Positions 7,843 through 15,850 of a DNA stretch of 64,000 nt are shown piece after piece. The stretch spans positions 157,863 to 221,862 of the forward strand of contig PGXY01000003.1 of NCBI GenBank assembly GCA_002839375.1, given 5' to 3'. Made by a program: the position numbers and the translations under genes. The stretch is from Spirochaetae bacterium HGW-Spirochaetae-1 (GTDB lineage Bacteria; Spirochaetota; UBA4802; UBA5550). The notes below the pieces were generated by a model. That model searched no databases. It had not been told where the DNA came from and saw only the letters and a list, made by a program, of their open reading frames with translations. Within the stretch, counting starts at the first letter, position 1, and each line of letters starts with the position of its first letter.

Positions 7843-9057
7843 CTAGGACAGCTTCTCCACGGCTTCCCTGATCAGGGCACCGATGGGGATATTTCTCGGG
7901 CATGCCGATTCTGCCTTTGCGTAATCAAGGGCAAGAAGGTTATTCCTGATTTCCGGAGATATTCCACTGTACAGGTTCCGGGCCATTTCCTCGTTGCCGT
8001 AGCTGTTATAGTACATGAGGCCCCGCATGATATCGCTGACTACCGGGGCTTCGGGCATGGCCGCGTCACAGAGATCAGCGCAGCCCGCGCAGTAGCCGGA
8101 ACAGGTCGAGAGGGCATACTCCCTGAACACCTTCATATCGGCCCTGGTAAGTTTTACTTTATCCAGGGCCGCCTCGGCGTTTGTCGCGATCAACGCGGTA
8201 TTTTCCATGGTGATACAGGCAGCAGCTATCCTGGTGTCGGCAAGCACGGCTTTCAGCTTTGCCTGTCCCTCGGAAAATCCCTTTTTAACAAAATGGTCTG
8301 TGAGCTTTTTATCGCCGTCGGAGCTGATGGACAGACCCATGACCTTCATGGCAATGAGACCGATATTGGCTTTTGCGCAGGCGTCAACGGCCTTCTGCAT
8401 GTCCGGTTCCTGCATAAGTCTGAAGTTATACGACGTCATAACAGCATCGATCCAGTCGAGCTTTGAAGCGGCCATAAGGCAATTGGGCATGTTCTTGTGA
8501 GTACTGAATCCAAAGTATTTAATCAGCTTACGCTTCTTTGCACCCTCGGCCCATTTCCTGAGCTCCGGAGAGAGCTGATCAGGGCTGCTGCAGCCGTGTA
8601 CGCCATAAAAAAGATCGATGTAGGAAGTATTCAGTCTTTTCAGGGAGGTTTGCAGGCAGTCCTCCACTTGATCCGGTGTTCTTGCCCCGGAAGCCTTCGA
8701 TACAAGAAATATATCTTTTCTCTTCTCGGGATGCTTCTTTAAATAAATTCCCATGCCGATCTCACTGTTTCCCTGTGCATAACCATGTGATGTATCCCAG
8801 TGGGCTATGCCCCAGTCGAGGGTCTTTTTAAGCAGTATCTGCTTGTCGACAACATTGTACATGACGCCGTTAGAAATGACCGACACCATGACTCCCGTTT
8901 TGCCGAGCTTTCGCCTCGGGATGCTGGGTAAATTTCCAGCATTCGCCATGGCAGCGTCCAATTCCTTATGACCTCCGGCAAGACCCATGGCTGTTCCCAC
9001 TGTTATGGTACCGGTGATTTTCAAAAAATCCTTTCTGCTCATACGGTTATTTTCCAT
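7843..9057 (-). CDS. Exported aldo/keto reductase with C-terminal [4Fe-4S] motif
   Basis: This 404-residue protein has the AKR catalytic tetrad D88, Y93, K121 and H154. Its N terminus carries a Tat-like signal, SRKDFLK followed by a hydrophobic stretch, with Arg-Lys in place of Arg-Arg. The C terminus has CAGCADLC (C323, C326, C330) and C386-Pro, a ferredoxin-like CxxCxxxC...CP pattern. A strong GGGAGG site precedes the ATG. The gene overlaps the upstream ferredoxin gene by 11 nt and is last in a four-gene operon. Many AKRs use NADPH; an exported, Fe-S-coupled form would more likely draw electrons from the fused ferredoxin next door. The substrate is unknown. Confidence 0.85.
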   Translation of the reverse strand: MENNRMSRKDFLKITGTITVGTAMGLAGGHKELDAAMANAGNLPSIPRRKLGKTGVMVSVISNGVMYNVVDKQILLKKTLDWGIAHWDTSHGYAQGNSEIGMGIYLKKHPEKRKDIFLVSKASGARTPDQVEDCLQTSLKRLNTSYIDLFYGVHGCSSPDQLSPELRKWAEGAKKRKLIKYFGFSTHKNMPNCLMAASKLDWIDAVMTSYNFRLMQEPDMQKAVDACAKANIGLIAMKVMGLSISSDGDKKLTDHFVKKGFSEGQAKLKAVLADTRIAAACITMENTALIATNAEAALDKVKLTRADMKVFREYALSTCSGYCAGCADLCDAAMPEAPVVSDIMRGLMYYNSYGNEEMARNLYSGISPEIRNNLLALDYAKAESACPRNIPIGALIREAVEKLS

Positions 9058-10813
9058 TATGTACCTCCCTCGTTACATATTTTCCTTTTCTGATTGTCAT
9101 ATTCCTTTCGGGATTCCTGGTTTCTCCTTCCGCAGAAATCCTTACGGCCTTCAGCCCGTGCACGGGGCACTCGTGTTCGCATATCCCGCAACCCACGCAT
9201 TTTTCAATGTCCATATACGGCCTCTGCAGATGTACGAGTACCTCGGCCGAGGAATAGTTACTGCGGGAAATTTTTTCCGTGGTTTCGATTTCCCCTGTAC
9301 CGTTTCCCTTGATCCTGTATTTTCTGCCGCCGAGCAGGAGAAAATAGTCGCCCGACGAATACATGCCTTCTATCAGTTTATCAGACTGAAGTTCAATACG
9401 GCTGCCCATAATTTTTTTCACCTGTAAAACGCCATCTCTTACGGGCGAATAAAAGTCATCGGTATAGATCGCCTTGGGGCTCACGGGACAGTTCTCCTGA
9501 CAGACAATGCACGGCATATTCATGGCCCAGGGAAGGCAGCGAGACCGGTCAAAGAAGGCAGTTCCGATTCGCACGGGTCCGCTCTTGCGGTAATCACCTT
9601 TTCCATGCTTTTCTTCAAGCGTGATGGGCCTGATGGCAGCGGAGGGACACGATTTTCCGCAAGCTACGCAGGCATGCTGGCATCCGCTCGTCCCGATTCG
9701 AAAGTTCAGCACCGGCGTCCACAGGCTTTCCATACCACGATCTAATCCCGCGGGCTGTATGATATTTGTCGGGCATATCCTCATGCACTGCCCGCACCGC
9801 AGGCACCTGGCGAGAAATTCCTCTTCGCCGATAGATCCCGGCGGCCTGATACAATCATACTGCCAGTTGTTATCGGTCTGCCCGGATAGCCTCATTGCCG
9901 GGAGGAGAAATATCCCGCTACCCAGCGTTGTCAGAAAAGATTTTCTGGAAACGCCGGGGCCTTTGATCTCGCCGGCCGTCGAAGCTGAAGCCTGGTAACT
10001 GATCGTGCCATGCTGACAATCGTGCAGGCAGTTAAAGCACAGCACACACTCCGCCTGCCGTATCTGACCCGCCGGCTCACACCCTCCTTCGCATGAGCTG
10101 TTGCAAAGGCCGCATTCCGTGCATGCATTTTTATTCTGGCCTATTTTCCATATTGCCAGGCGACTGAATATCCCCATGAGCGCCCCAAGAGGACAGAGAA
10201 CCCTGCAGAAAAATCTCGGTATGACTATGTTCAGCAGCACAAGCGCCGCGAATACGATGAGTATGACCAGACCCCCTTCATACAACCGCCCCGCAGCGGA
10301 TGAGACATGCGATGAGCCGTCAAGCACGGGAAGGAGGATAAGATTCATGCTCCTGGTGAACAGCGGCAGGGGATCAAGAAGGCCCGTCATGAGGCTCCCG
10401 CCGACAACCGGAAAGACGGCCATGACAAGAAAAAGAATCAGGATATAATATTTTATGACATATATTTTTCTGTAGCTGTTGAGCCGTATCTTCTCCCTTT
10501 TCGGCTTTTTACCGTGGGCGATATATCCCGCGAATTGATGAAGGGCGCCGAAGGGACATATCCATCCGCAAAAAAATCTTCCGATGACAAACGTAAGAGC
10601 AATTACAAGGACTGCCCAAATGAAATTATGATAAAGGCGGTGTGTCGACAGAACCGTGCCAATAGCGGAGAGAGCATCAAGCTGGAGAAAAATATTAACG
10701 GGCCATCCCCTGAGCTGCCAGAATGACTCGCCCAGGGTATTGACGATACAGAGCCATATGAACAAAGTGAAAAAGAATATCTGGCTGATGCGGCGTACTG
10801 ACGTAATCTTCAT
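9047..10813 (-). CDS. Fused NapH-like/NapG-like polyferredoxin membrane protein
   Basis: The 588-residue protein joins two halves. The N-terminal half has several membrane helices with the NapH-type motifs FCGWICPFG and FCRVLCPLG, then two Fe-S motifs (CTECGLC, CVLCFNC). The second half begins with an internal Tat-like segment (VSRKSFLTTLG). It then shows NapG-like ferredoxin motifs CLRCGQCMRICP, CVACGKSCP, CIVCQENCP and CVGCGICEHECP. Such proteins pass electrons from the quinone pool to exported reductases. NapH and NapG are usually separate proteins. The stop of the upstream DUF362 gene is 5 nt away and the downstream AKR overlaps, so all are co-transcribed. Confidence 0.85.
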   Translation of the reverse strand: MKITSVRRISQIFFFTLFIWLCIVNTLGESFWQLRGWPVNIFLQLDALSAIGTVLSTHRLYHNFIWAVLVIALTFVIGRFFCGWICPFGALHQFAGYIAHGKKPKREKIRLNSYRKIYVIKYYILILFLVMAVFPVVGGSLMTGLLDPLPLFTRSMNLILLPVLDGSSHVSSAAGRLYEGGLVILIVFAALVLLNIVIPRFFCRVLCPLGALMGIFSRLAIWKIGQNKNACTECGLCNSSCEGGCEPAGQIRQAECVLCFNCLHDCQHGTISYQASASTAGEIKGPGVSRKSFLTTLGSGIFLLPAMRLSGQTDNNWQYDCIRPPGSIGEEEFLARCLRCGQCMRICPTNIIQPAGLDRGMESLWTPVLNFRIGTSGCQHACVACGKSCPSAAIRPITLEEKHGKGDYRKSGPVRIGTAFFDRSRCLPWAMNMPCIVCQENCPVSPKAIYTDDFYSPVRDGVLQVKKIMGSRIELQSDKLIEGMYSSGDYFLLLGGRKYRIKGNGTGEIETTEKISRSNYSSAEVLVHLQRPYMDIEKCVGCGICEHECPVHGLKAVRISAEGETRNPERNMTIRKGKYVTREVHNGK

Positions 10814-10818
10814 CGTTC

Positions 10819-11838
10819 TCAGACCTCGATCTTCACCGGTTTCAATGATGCATAATCGGTTGTGCCGGCCCCGGCTTTTTCAGCCATGGAAAGATAGGGC
10901 AGGTCCCGAACCGCCATTCCCAGAAGACCGGCTCCAAAACTGTCGGCAGCCACCTGGTCGGTACTTGCGATAATCGTGTTTTTTTTCGTGAGATCGGAAA
11001 GGGAACCCCCGGTCGGACCGTTCTGCATCATAACATCAAAGCCGTCGAGCACAACAAGCGTCGGCTTGAACATCATGGTAAGCTCGGTTATTATAACATG
11101 AATATCCTGATGAAAAATGTTTCTCCTGCCGCCCAGGAGACCGTACCAGTTTTTCATGGTCATGGAAGCGCCGCTCCGGTGGTGGCTCTTTACCGGAGCA
11201 GTGCCGATAAGCTTAGTCGCACCCATGAGAGGCTTCGAGAAGACCGGCCAATTCCGTATCAGCCTCCCTCCTTCCAGAGTAAGCTTCTCAAAAAGATTTT
11301 CCCCGGGATAAATGAGTTTCGCCTTTATTTGTGCCGCGGCCTCCTCAATCCCGCTGAGAAGATAACACCCCGCAGGATCATTGATGGGATTATCCATAAT
11401 CGAAACGGATTCAGCTCCCGCCTCAAAGCACATGCGGGCAATACCCGTCACAATCTCCGGGTGGCTCGTTGCACCGAGTGAAGGCGATGACGCGAAGGCG
11501 ATGTTGGGTTTGATGATGACCCTGTCGCCCCGGGTGATGAACCGGTCCATGCCGCCCAGGAGTTCTATCGCCTTCTTAAGACATGCTTCCCTGCCCGCCC
11601 CCCTGACCACTGACATGGATTTACCGGAAATGGCGGGAACGGTAAAATCGGGAAAATTCGCCTTTTTACCATCGGGGCCGGTAACCGGGCCGGTTCTATC
11701 ATACAGAAGGTAGGAAATGCCTCCCGTAGCAGCAACGGCGCTCCCTGCTGCGGCGGACCGCTTTATGAATTCCCTTCTTGTTATGTTTATTGTATCATCA
11801 GACAATTTACTCACCGCCCGAATTTTTCCTGATTGCAT
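10819..11838 (-). CDS. DUF362 family protein with Tat signal
   Basis: The protein has up to 339 residues. Residues 19-40 carry a twin-arginine signal (TRREFIKRS followed by an Ala-rich hydrophobic stretch), so it is exported folded, probably with a cofactor. The body matches DUF362 (VIIKPNIAF, TGIARMCFEAGAESV, KSHHRSGASMTMKNWYG). That family often carries ferredoxin motifs, but this copy lacks the Cys-rich extension. The start could be ATG 11838 or GTG 11814; the latter has AGGA about 12 nt upstream. It overlaps the upstream gene and sits 5 nt from the ferredoxin gene. The function of the family is unknown. Confidence 0.8.
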   Translation of the reverse strand: MQSGKIRAVSKLSDDTINITRREFIKRSAAAGSAVAATGGISYLLYDRTGPVTGPDGKKANFPDFTVPAISGKSMSVVRGAGREACLKKAIELLGGMDRFITRGDRVIIKPNIAFASSPSLGATSHPEIVTGIARMCFEAGAESVSIMDNPINDPAGCYLLSGIEEAAAQIKAKLIYPGENLFEKLTLEGGRLIRNWPVFSKPLMGATKLIGTAPVKSHHRSGASMTMKNWYGLLGGRRNIFHQDIHVIITELTMMFKPTLVVLDGFDVMMQNGPTGGSLSDLTKKNTIIASTDQVAADSFGAGLLGMAVRDLPYLSMAEKAGAGTTDYASLKPVKIEV

Positions 11839-12823
11839 TGTATAAAATTTCAGAAACTTTTATCGCCCTATCTTTTGTATCAGCTTCATGGACACCGGCA
11901 ACAAAATCCCCGGCGTGAAATATCGTCTCATATGACTCATCAAAATTCAGGAGAGTCATATCCTTAACCGAACTCCCGTTCTTTTCAGCAACAGCGCCCT
12001 CGTTCACAAGAAAGCCCGTATAGTTTTTTATTACCGCCTGCCTTTTGTTATAATCATTTGGGCCCGATATAAAAACCGTAGTCGTGACGCCATCCACAAG
12101 AAATTTCGCGCTGTAGACACGGGAAAATCCTTCCATGCCGAAAGCGTCATTTAAATAATAAATTTCACTCTGCGGAACAAGCTCAGCACATTTTAAATAA
12201 TCGAGAACATTGATACTCCTGGCTGCTCCAAGCGTATCTCGTATCTTACGGGAAATCTCTGCTGCCGCGTCCTTTATGATGGCACCGCCCTGGGAACCAT
12301 TAATTTCAATATAATAGGCCCCAGCTGCCATTACCTCGGAATTTTCAGTGGTATAGCAGTACTGAACATCGGGTCTGCTGACCCCATCGGCACGCTTCTG
12401 CTGACTGTACACGGAAAAAGCGTTATTGAAAGAGCCCATATCATACAGGAAGATCTCAATCCAGAGCCCCTTCTGAACAGTATGCATATATCTCCGCGTC
12501 ACCAGTTCCCTGAAACCTGAGGAGAGGTAAAGAGGTGCTTTTCCGTCTATCTTTTCATAGAGTGTAACGGCATCATATATTTCTGCATCTGTATAAACAC
12601 GAAATCCGGCAGGTACAAGAGTTGCCGTATCAAATGTATCACCGTGTTTCTTTCCAGTACCGACGGTTTTTCCACCGGTACTAATTTCCTTGTATTCAAG
12701 ACCGTATTCCGACAGGTTATAGTGAGCCTGCTTCAGTAGAATAGCCACTGCCACCAGGGCCAGGGCCGCCAGTATAAAGGCACCGATAATGGTTTCTCGT
12801 TTTATTGAATGGTCTCGTATCAT
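11807..12823 (-). CDS. DUF6599-like membrane-anchored protein, first gene of redox operon
   Basis: The 338-residue protein has one N-terminal membrane anchor (about residues 10-28) and a long extracytoplasmic part. Features include VPAGFRVYTDAEIYDAVTLY, a GFRELVTRRYMH segment and IEIFLYDMGSFNNAFSVYS, typical of DUF6599-type proteins. No catalytic motif is evident. It overlaps the DUF362 gene by up to 32 nt and leads the operon DUF6599-DUF362-NapHG-AKR. No strong ribosome-binding site is seen at the ATG. The role is unknown; the context suggests an accessory subunit of an exported redox complex. Confidence 0.68.
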   Translation of the reverse strand: MIRDHSIKRETIIGAFILAALALVAVAILLKQAHYNLSEYGLEYKEISTGGKTVGTGKKHGDTFDTATLVPAGFRVYTDAEIYDAVTLYEKIDGKAPLYLSSGFRELVTRRYMHTVQKGLWIEIFLYDMGSFNNAFSVYSQQKRADGVSRPDVQYCYTTENSEVMAAGAYYIEINGSQGGAIIKDAAAEISRKIRDTLGAARSINVLDYLKCAELVPQSEIYYLNDAFGMEGFSRVYSAKFLVDGVTTTVFISGPNDYNKRQAVIKNYTGFLVNEGAVAEKNGSSVKDMTLLNFDESYETIFHAGDFVAGVHEADTKDRAIKVSEILYNAIRKNSGGE

Positions 12824-12920
12824 GGCATGCTTATACTATTTATTTGTATCACGGACTACATCATTGTTGCAACCCTAATTTTTAAAATAGTCTCATTCCC
12901 GACGAATGAAATTGATCCTC

Positions 12921-13050
12921 TGACCCCGGCGGACCAACTGTCTTACTACAGGTACCCACGCTCGCCACCCCTGAAAGGGGTTTAAAACCACCTTTTAAAA
13001 GTCCCCCTCTGGGGGATTTAGGGGGCTTACCCCTCCGGGGTACGGCTCAT
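12921..13050. repeat. Composite REPIN-like element with the AGTCCCCC repeat
   Basis: This lies in the 384-bp gap between divergent genes (12824-13207). In order it holds an outer box TGACCCCGGCGGA (12921-12933), an inner arm CGCCACCCCTGAAAGGGG (12963-12980), an AT-rich stretch, and a copy of the AGTCCCCCTCTGGGGG unit (13000-13026). A short CCCCTCCGGGG palindrome follows. The reverse complement of the same composite order is present at 19441-19492. Nothing else convincing is seen in the gap. Confidence 0.7.
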
Positions 13051-13207
13051 TACTAAAGCCAGGGCAGAATTCCTGACAGTGAGCCCATTAAAAATAGGGT
13101 ACACGGAGAGGGAGATTCAAACTTGGATTGACAATGGATAATTGCCGTATCTTCCTGTCCGTGTTTGATGATATTCTTTGATTGATACAAAAAGCGGGAG
13201 CAAATAA

Positions 13208-13483
13208 ATGAGCGTCTTCGAAATCATCATGCTGGTCTGCTTCGGTGCAGCCTGGCCCTTTTCCATACATAAATCATGGACATCACGTTCGGTGAACGGT
13301 AAAAGCCCGGTCTTTCTTCTCATTGTCATGGCGGGATATTTGTCGGGAATTCTGCACAAGTATCTGTACAATTTCGACGGGGTCGTGTACCTGTACATGA
13401 TCAACTTCACCATGGTGGCCGTTGATACACTGCTCTATGTCAAAAATCTGCGGCTGCAGAAGACAGGCGCCGAATCTGTGTAA
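13208..13483 (+). CDS. Small PQ-loop/SWEET-like membrane protein
   Basis: The 91-residue protein has three hydrophobic segments (about 4-20, 33-50, 58-78). The pattern GAAWPFSIHKSWTSRSVNGK resembles the PQ-loop motif of small half-transporters related to SemiSWEET. A GGGAG site lies 7 nt before the ATG. These proteins act as dimers and carry small solutes such as sugars, but the substrate here is unknown. It stands alone, convergent with idi. Confidence 0.72.
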   Translation: MSVFEIIMLVCFGAAWPFSIHKSWTSRSVNGKSPVFLLIVMAGYLSGILHKYLYNFDGVVYLYMINFTMVAVDTLLYVKNLRLQKTGAESV

Positions 13484-13519
13484 TCATATATTCCAGGTTT
13501 GATCCAGGTATCTTCAGCG

Positions 13520-14071
13520 CTACCTATTCCCCCGGACTGGCAGACTTTCCATATATGCCAGGACCTTATCGATAATAATCTTAAACCATATCGTATAGTT
13601 CCCGGGATTCTCCCGGAGATCGCCCATGAGGTCATCTCTACCGATCCATTTGACCTCTTCAATTTCTTCATTATCATAGGATATGGGGCCGTCGTAAAAT
13701 CCCGTGAAGACATGATCGATCTCATTCTCGACAAGATCGCTTCCTTCCAGCCTGGCCCGGTAGTGAAAGACAAAGGCTTCAGTGACAGGGCAATCAATTC
13801 CCACCTCTTCACGCAGACGGCGCAGCGATGCGGTCTCCGTTGATTCCCCCGGCCGGGGATGGGAGCAGCAGGTGTTGGACCAGAGCCCCGGCGAATGATA
13901 CTTGTCGGCGTGACGTTTTTGAAGCAGCAATTCCTGTTTATTGTTGAATATAAATATGGAGAAGGCACGGTGGAGCAGCCCTTCCTCATGGGCCCGAAGC
14001 TTTTCGCAACTGCCCGCGGGATTGTCATCTTCATCGACGAGAATAACGGAGTCTGGATTCTCAGTGATCAT
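13520..14071 (-). CDS. idi: Isopentenyl-diphosphate delta-isomerase, type I
   Basis: This 183-residue Nudix-fold enzyme interconverts IPP and DMAPP, the isoprenoid building blocks. It shows the type I hallmark WSNTCCSHP (catalytic Cys about 69), the Nudix-like segment ASLRRLREEVGI and the ENEIDHVF motif (catalytic Glu about 117). The start at 14071 is chosen because GGGGAGGGG lies just upstream; a longer frame from 14116 would add 15 unlikely residues. It is the last gene before a repeat-filled gap. Polyprenyl phosphate carriers for the nearby polysaccharide locus depend on this pathway, though a direct link is not shown. Confidence 0.93.
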   Translation of the reverse strand: MITENPDSVILVDEDDNPAGSCEKLRAHEEGLLHRAFSIFIFNNKQELLLQKRHADKYHSPGLWSNTCCSHPRPGESTETASLRRLREEVGIDCPVTEAFVFHYRARLEGSDLVENEIDHVFTGFYDGPISYDNEEIEEVKWIGRDDLMGDLRENPGNYTIWFKIIIDKVLAYMESLPVRGNR

Positions 14072-14117
14072 ATTGCCCCTCCCCCGACGGATGAATATAT
14101 TCCCTCCATGCACCACC

Positions 14118-14241
14118 AGTCGTCACCCCCGGAGGGGGTATATCAATTTTTCATTCAATTTAACGATTAAATACGTACCAGCCCCAACTGGGGGCGGCGA
14201 AGGCCAGTCTCTATTAAAACAACCGATTCTTCCGCCGAGGG
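14118..14241. repeat. REPIN-like palindromic element, full-length copy
   Basis: A forward arm GTCGTCACCCCCGGAGGGGG (14119-14138) faces a reverse arm at 14180-14200 whose complement reads TTCGCCGCCCCCAGTTGGGG. A degenerate outer box, TTCCGCCGAGGG, lies at 14230-14241. It sits directly between idi and the downstream PP-loop gene. Confidence 0.68.
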
Positions 14242-14262
14242 CCGTGGTGATCCAGAATCACA

Positions 14263-15261
14263 CTACTTCACATCAATCCCCAGCAGGTCGGCAGCGTATT
14301 TCACCATTTTTATTTCTTCCGGCTCTGTGGTTTTTTTGACTCCCTCTTCCCTCGTGACACCTCCGGCACGAACAATTCCCGCCATCTCCCAGGCGTAGGG
14401 ATGAAAATGGAATCGTTCCCTGTGCAGGTGATTGGCCAGAGCATTCAGCGTACAGTTGCTGGAGTTGGGGTCCGTGTCCAAAGGCTTTTCCCACCCCCAG
14501 GAAGTGATCTCCTTCAGGATGGTTGCTTCATGATATTCAATGTAGGCCAAGGGGTGAATATTAACTGGCCACTTTTCAGCCGGAATATGCATTTCCTCAT
14601 CAGTGAGAAAATATGAGGATACATCTTCTTTACAATTCTTTATTATAGGATCGCGGACTGTTTTATTCGAAAAAACTTGGAGCCGCGGACTGGTCTGCAT
14701 GATAGCCGAGTTTATGGGAGCCTGTCCCGGTGACCAGCCGTAGGCCACGAGGGGTATGTCCATGCGCAGAGCTGTCTTCAGTACAAGTGATTTAACAAAG
14801 CCAATGCAGGTGGTACATATTGAACTGGCACGGTCCAGGGTCTTGGTATTATACAGGTCCTGAGTAGCCGCCATGGTAAAGGCCGCCTTCAGCTTTTTAA
14901 ACGGCGGACGAACTATCATGCTTGTTGCACCGCAGTAATCCGTCATGCGCGTTATGTTGTCCATGGCCTTTTCCGAGATGAAGCCATTGTCGAAGGTAAG
15001 GGCGAGGACATTCATTTTATATGTTTTGGCAAGATAATGCATAGTATAAGTCGAGTCCTTGCCGCCGCTGAATCCCATTATCACGTCATAGGCATGTCTG
15101 CCGCGCACCGTTTCAATGAGCTCTTCAAACTTTTTTACATATATATCTTTTTTCTCATCGTCGGTAACCTGGGCATTATGACAGTAATTGCATACACCGT
15201 CCTTATCAAATTCTATACCGGGGAAGGTATCGGGAAGTACACACTTGGAACAATGTTTCAT
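14263..15261 (-). CDS. N-acetyl-sugar amidotransferase-like PP-loop ATPase
   Basis: The 332-residue protein belongs to the PP-loop ATP pyrophosphatase family of N-acetyl sugar amidotransferases (WbpG/PseA/LegG type). These use adenylation and ammonia from a glutaminase partner to convert an acetamido group to an acetamidino group. It has N-terminal CxxC pairs (C4/C7, C24/C27) likely binding zinc, the PP-loop SGGKDS (65-70), and CTTC near residue 155. It lies 10 nt downstream of the ACP gene. The family call is good; the substrate is not determined. An alternative is a tRNA-like thiolation or amidation enzyme of the same superfamily. Confidence 0.75.
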   Translation of the reverse strand: MKHCSKCVLPDTFPGIEFDKDGVCNYCHNAQVTDDEKKDIYVKKFEELIETVRGRHAYDVIMGFSGGKDSTYTMHYLAKTYKMNVLALTFDNGFISEKAMDNITRMTDYCGATSMIVRPPFKKLKAAFTMAATQDLYNTKTLDRASSICTTCIGFVKSLVLKTALRMDIPLVAYGWSPGQAPINSAIMQTSPRLQVFSNKTVRDPIIKNCKEDVSSYFLTDEEMHIPAEKWPVNIHPLAYIEYHEATILKEITSWGWEKPLDTDPNSSNCTLNALANHLHRERFHFHPYAWEMAGIVRAGGVTREEGVKKTTEPEEIKMVKYAADLLGIDVK

Positions 15262-15271
15262 GACAACTCCT

Positions 15272-15523
15272 CTAGGCCACGCCTTTTTTCTTCAAAAAAT
15301 TAACCAGATTATTAATGCTATCGAGGTTTTCAGGAACCAGTTCCTCATCATCGATCTCGATGCCGAATGTCTCCTCAAGAAACATGACCAGTTCAAGAAC
15401 CCCTGTGGAATCGATTACGCCGCTCTCGATAAGAGACTCCTCGGGACCCAGGGAAACATCCTTCCGGCCAGCGACAAAGTTCTCCTTAATAAAATTTATA
15501 ATCTGATCCTGTACTGCAACCAT
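15272..15523 (-). CDS. Acyl carrier protein
   Basis: The 83-residue acidic carrier protein has the phosphopantetheine attachment Ser39 in VIDSTGVLELV. The start at 15523 is chosen for AAGGAAGG about 9 nt upstream. It is co-transcribed with the PP-loop enzyme and lies downstream of an AsnB-type amidotransferase. Stand-alone ACPs next to AsnB-like genes are known in exosortase-associated polysaccharide loci and in aminoacyl or acyl transfer pathways. It is not next to fatty acid synthesis genes, so it is probably a dedicated ACP. Which group it carries is unknown. Confidence 0.88.
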   Translation of the reverse strand: MVAVQDQIINFIKENFVAGRKDVSLGPEESLIESGVIDSTGVLELVMFLEETFGIEIDDEELVPENLDSINNLVNFLKKKGVA

Positions 15524-15684
15524 GATATGTACCTTCCTTAAATTATTTGGCAATATAGTGAGCCTAATGTGGAATTACTTTCAATGAGTATAGTATTAAA
15601 AAAACACTATTAATAAGCAGTAATAACCTTAATGCAAGGACAATAAAGAGTTTGTCAAAAAAAATGTCAAGATTAATATGATCA

Positions 15685-15831
15685 GGCGGATATTTGGAAC
15701 CCCTTGAAATCCAGCCCCCATGAATATATTAATTGCACATACAAATCCACTTTCACCGCCTCCTAAGGGGCTGAGAAAAATTCAATATTTAAAAAAAGAA
15801 CAAGTCATTAACCCCCTTCGGGGGTGGCACC
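15685..15831. repeat. REPIN-like palindromic element
   Basis: An outer GGCGGATAT box lies at 15685-15693. A forward inner arm, TTTCACCGCCTCCTAAGGGG, at 15751-15770 faces a reverse arm at 15808-15830 whose complement reads GCCACCCCCGAAGGGGGTTA. It occupies most of the 327-bp gap 15524-15850 between the ACP gene and asnB. The gap is otherwise AT-rich, with no gene seen. Confidence 0.6.
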
Positions 15832-15850
15832 AGAAGATTCTTAAATTGTA

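Noticed and set aside
13088-13413. Minus-strand frames of 60 and 98 residues overlapping the PQ-loop gene
   Set aside because: Antisense to a gene with a good ribosome-binding site and membrane-protein pattern.
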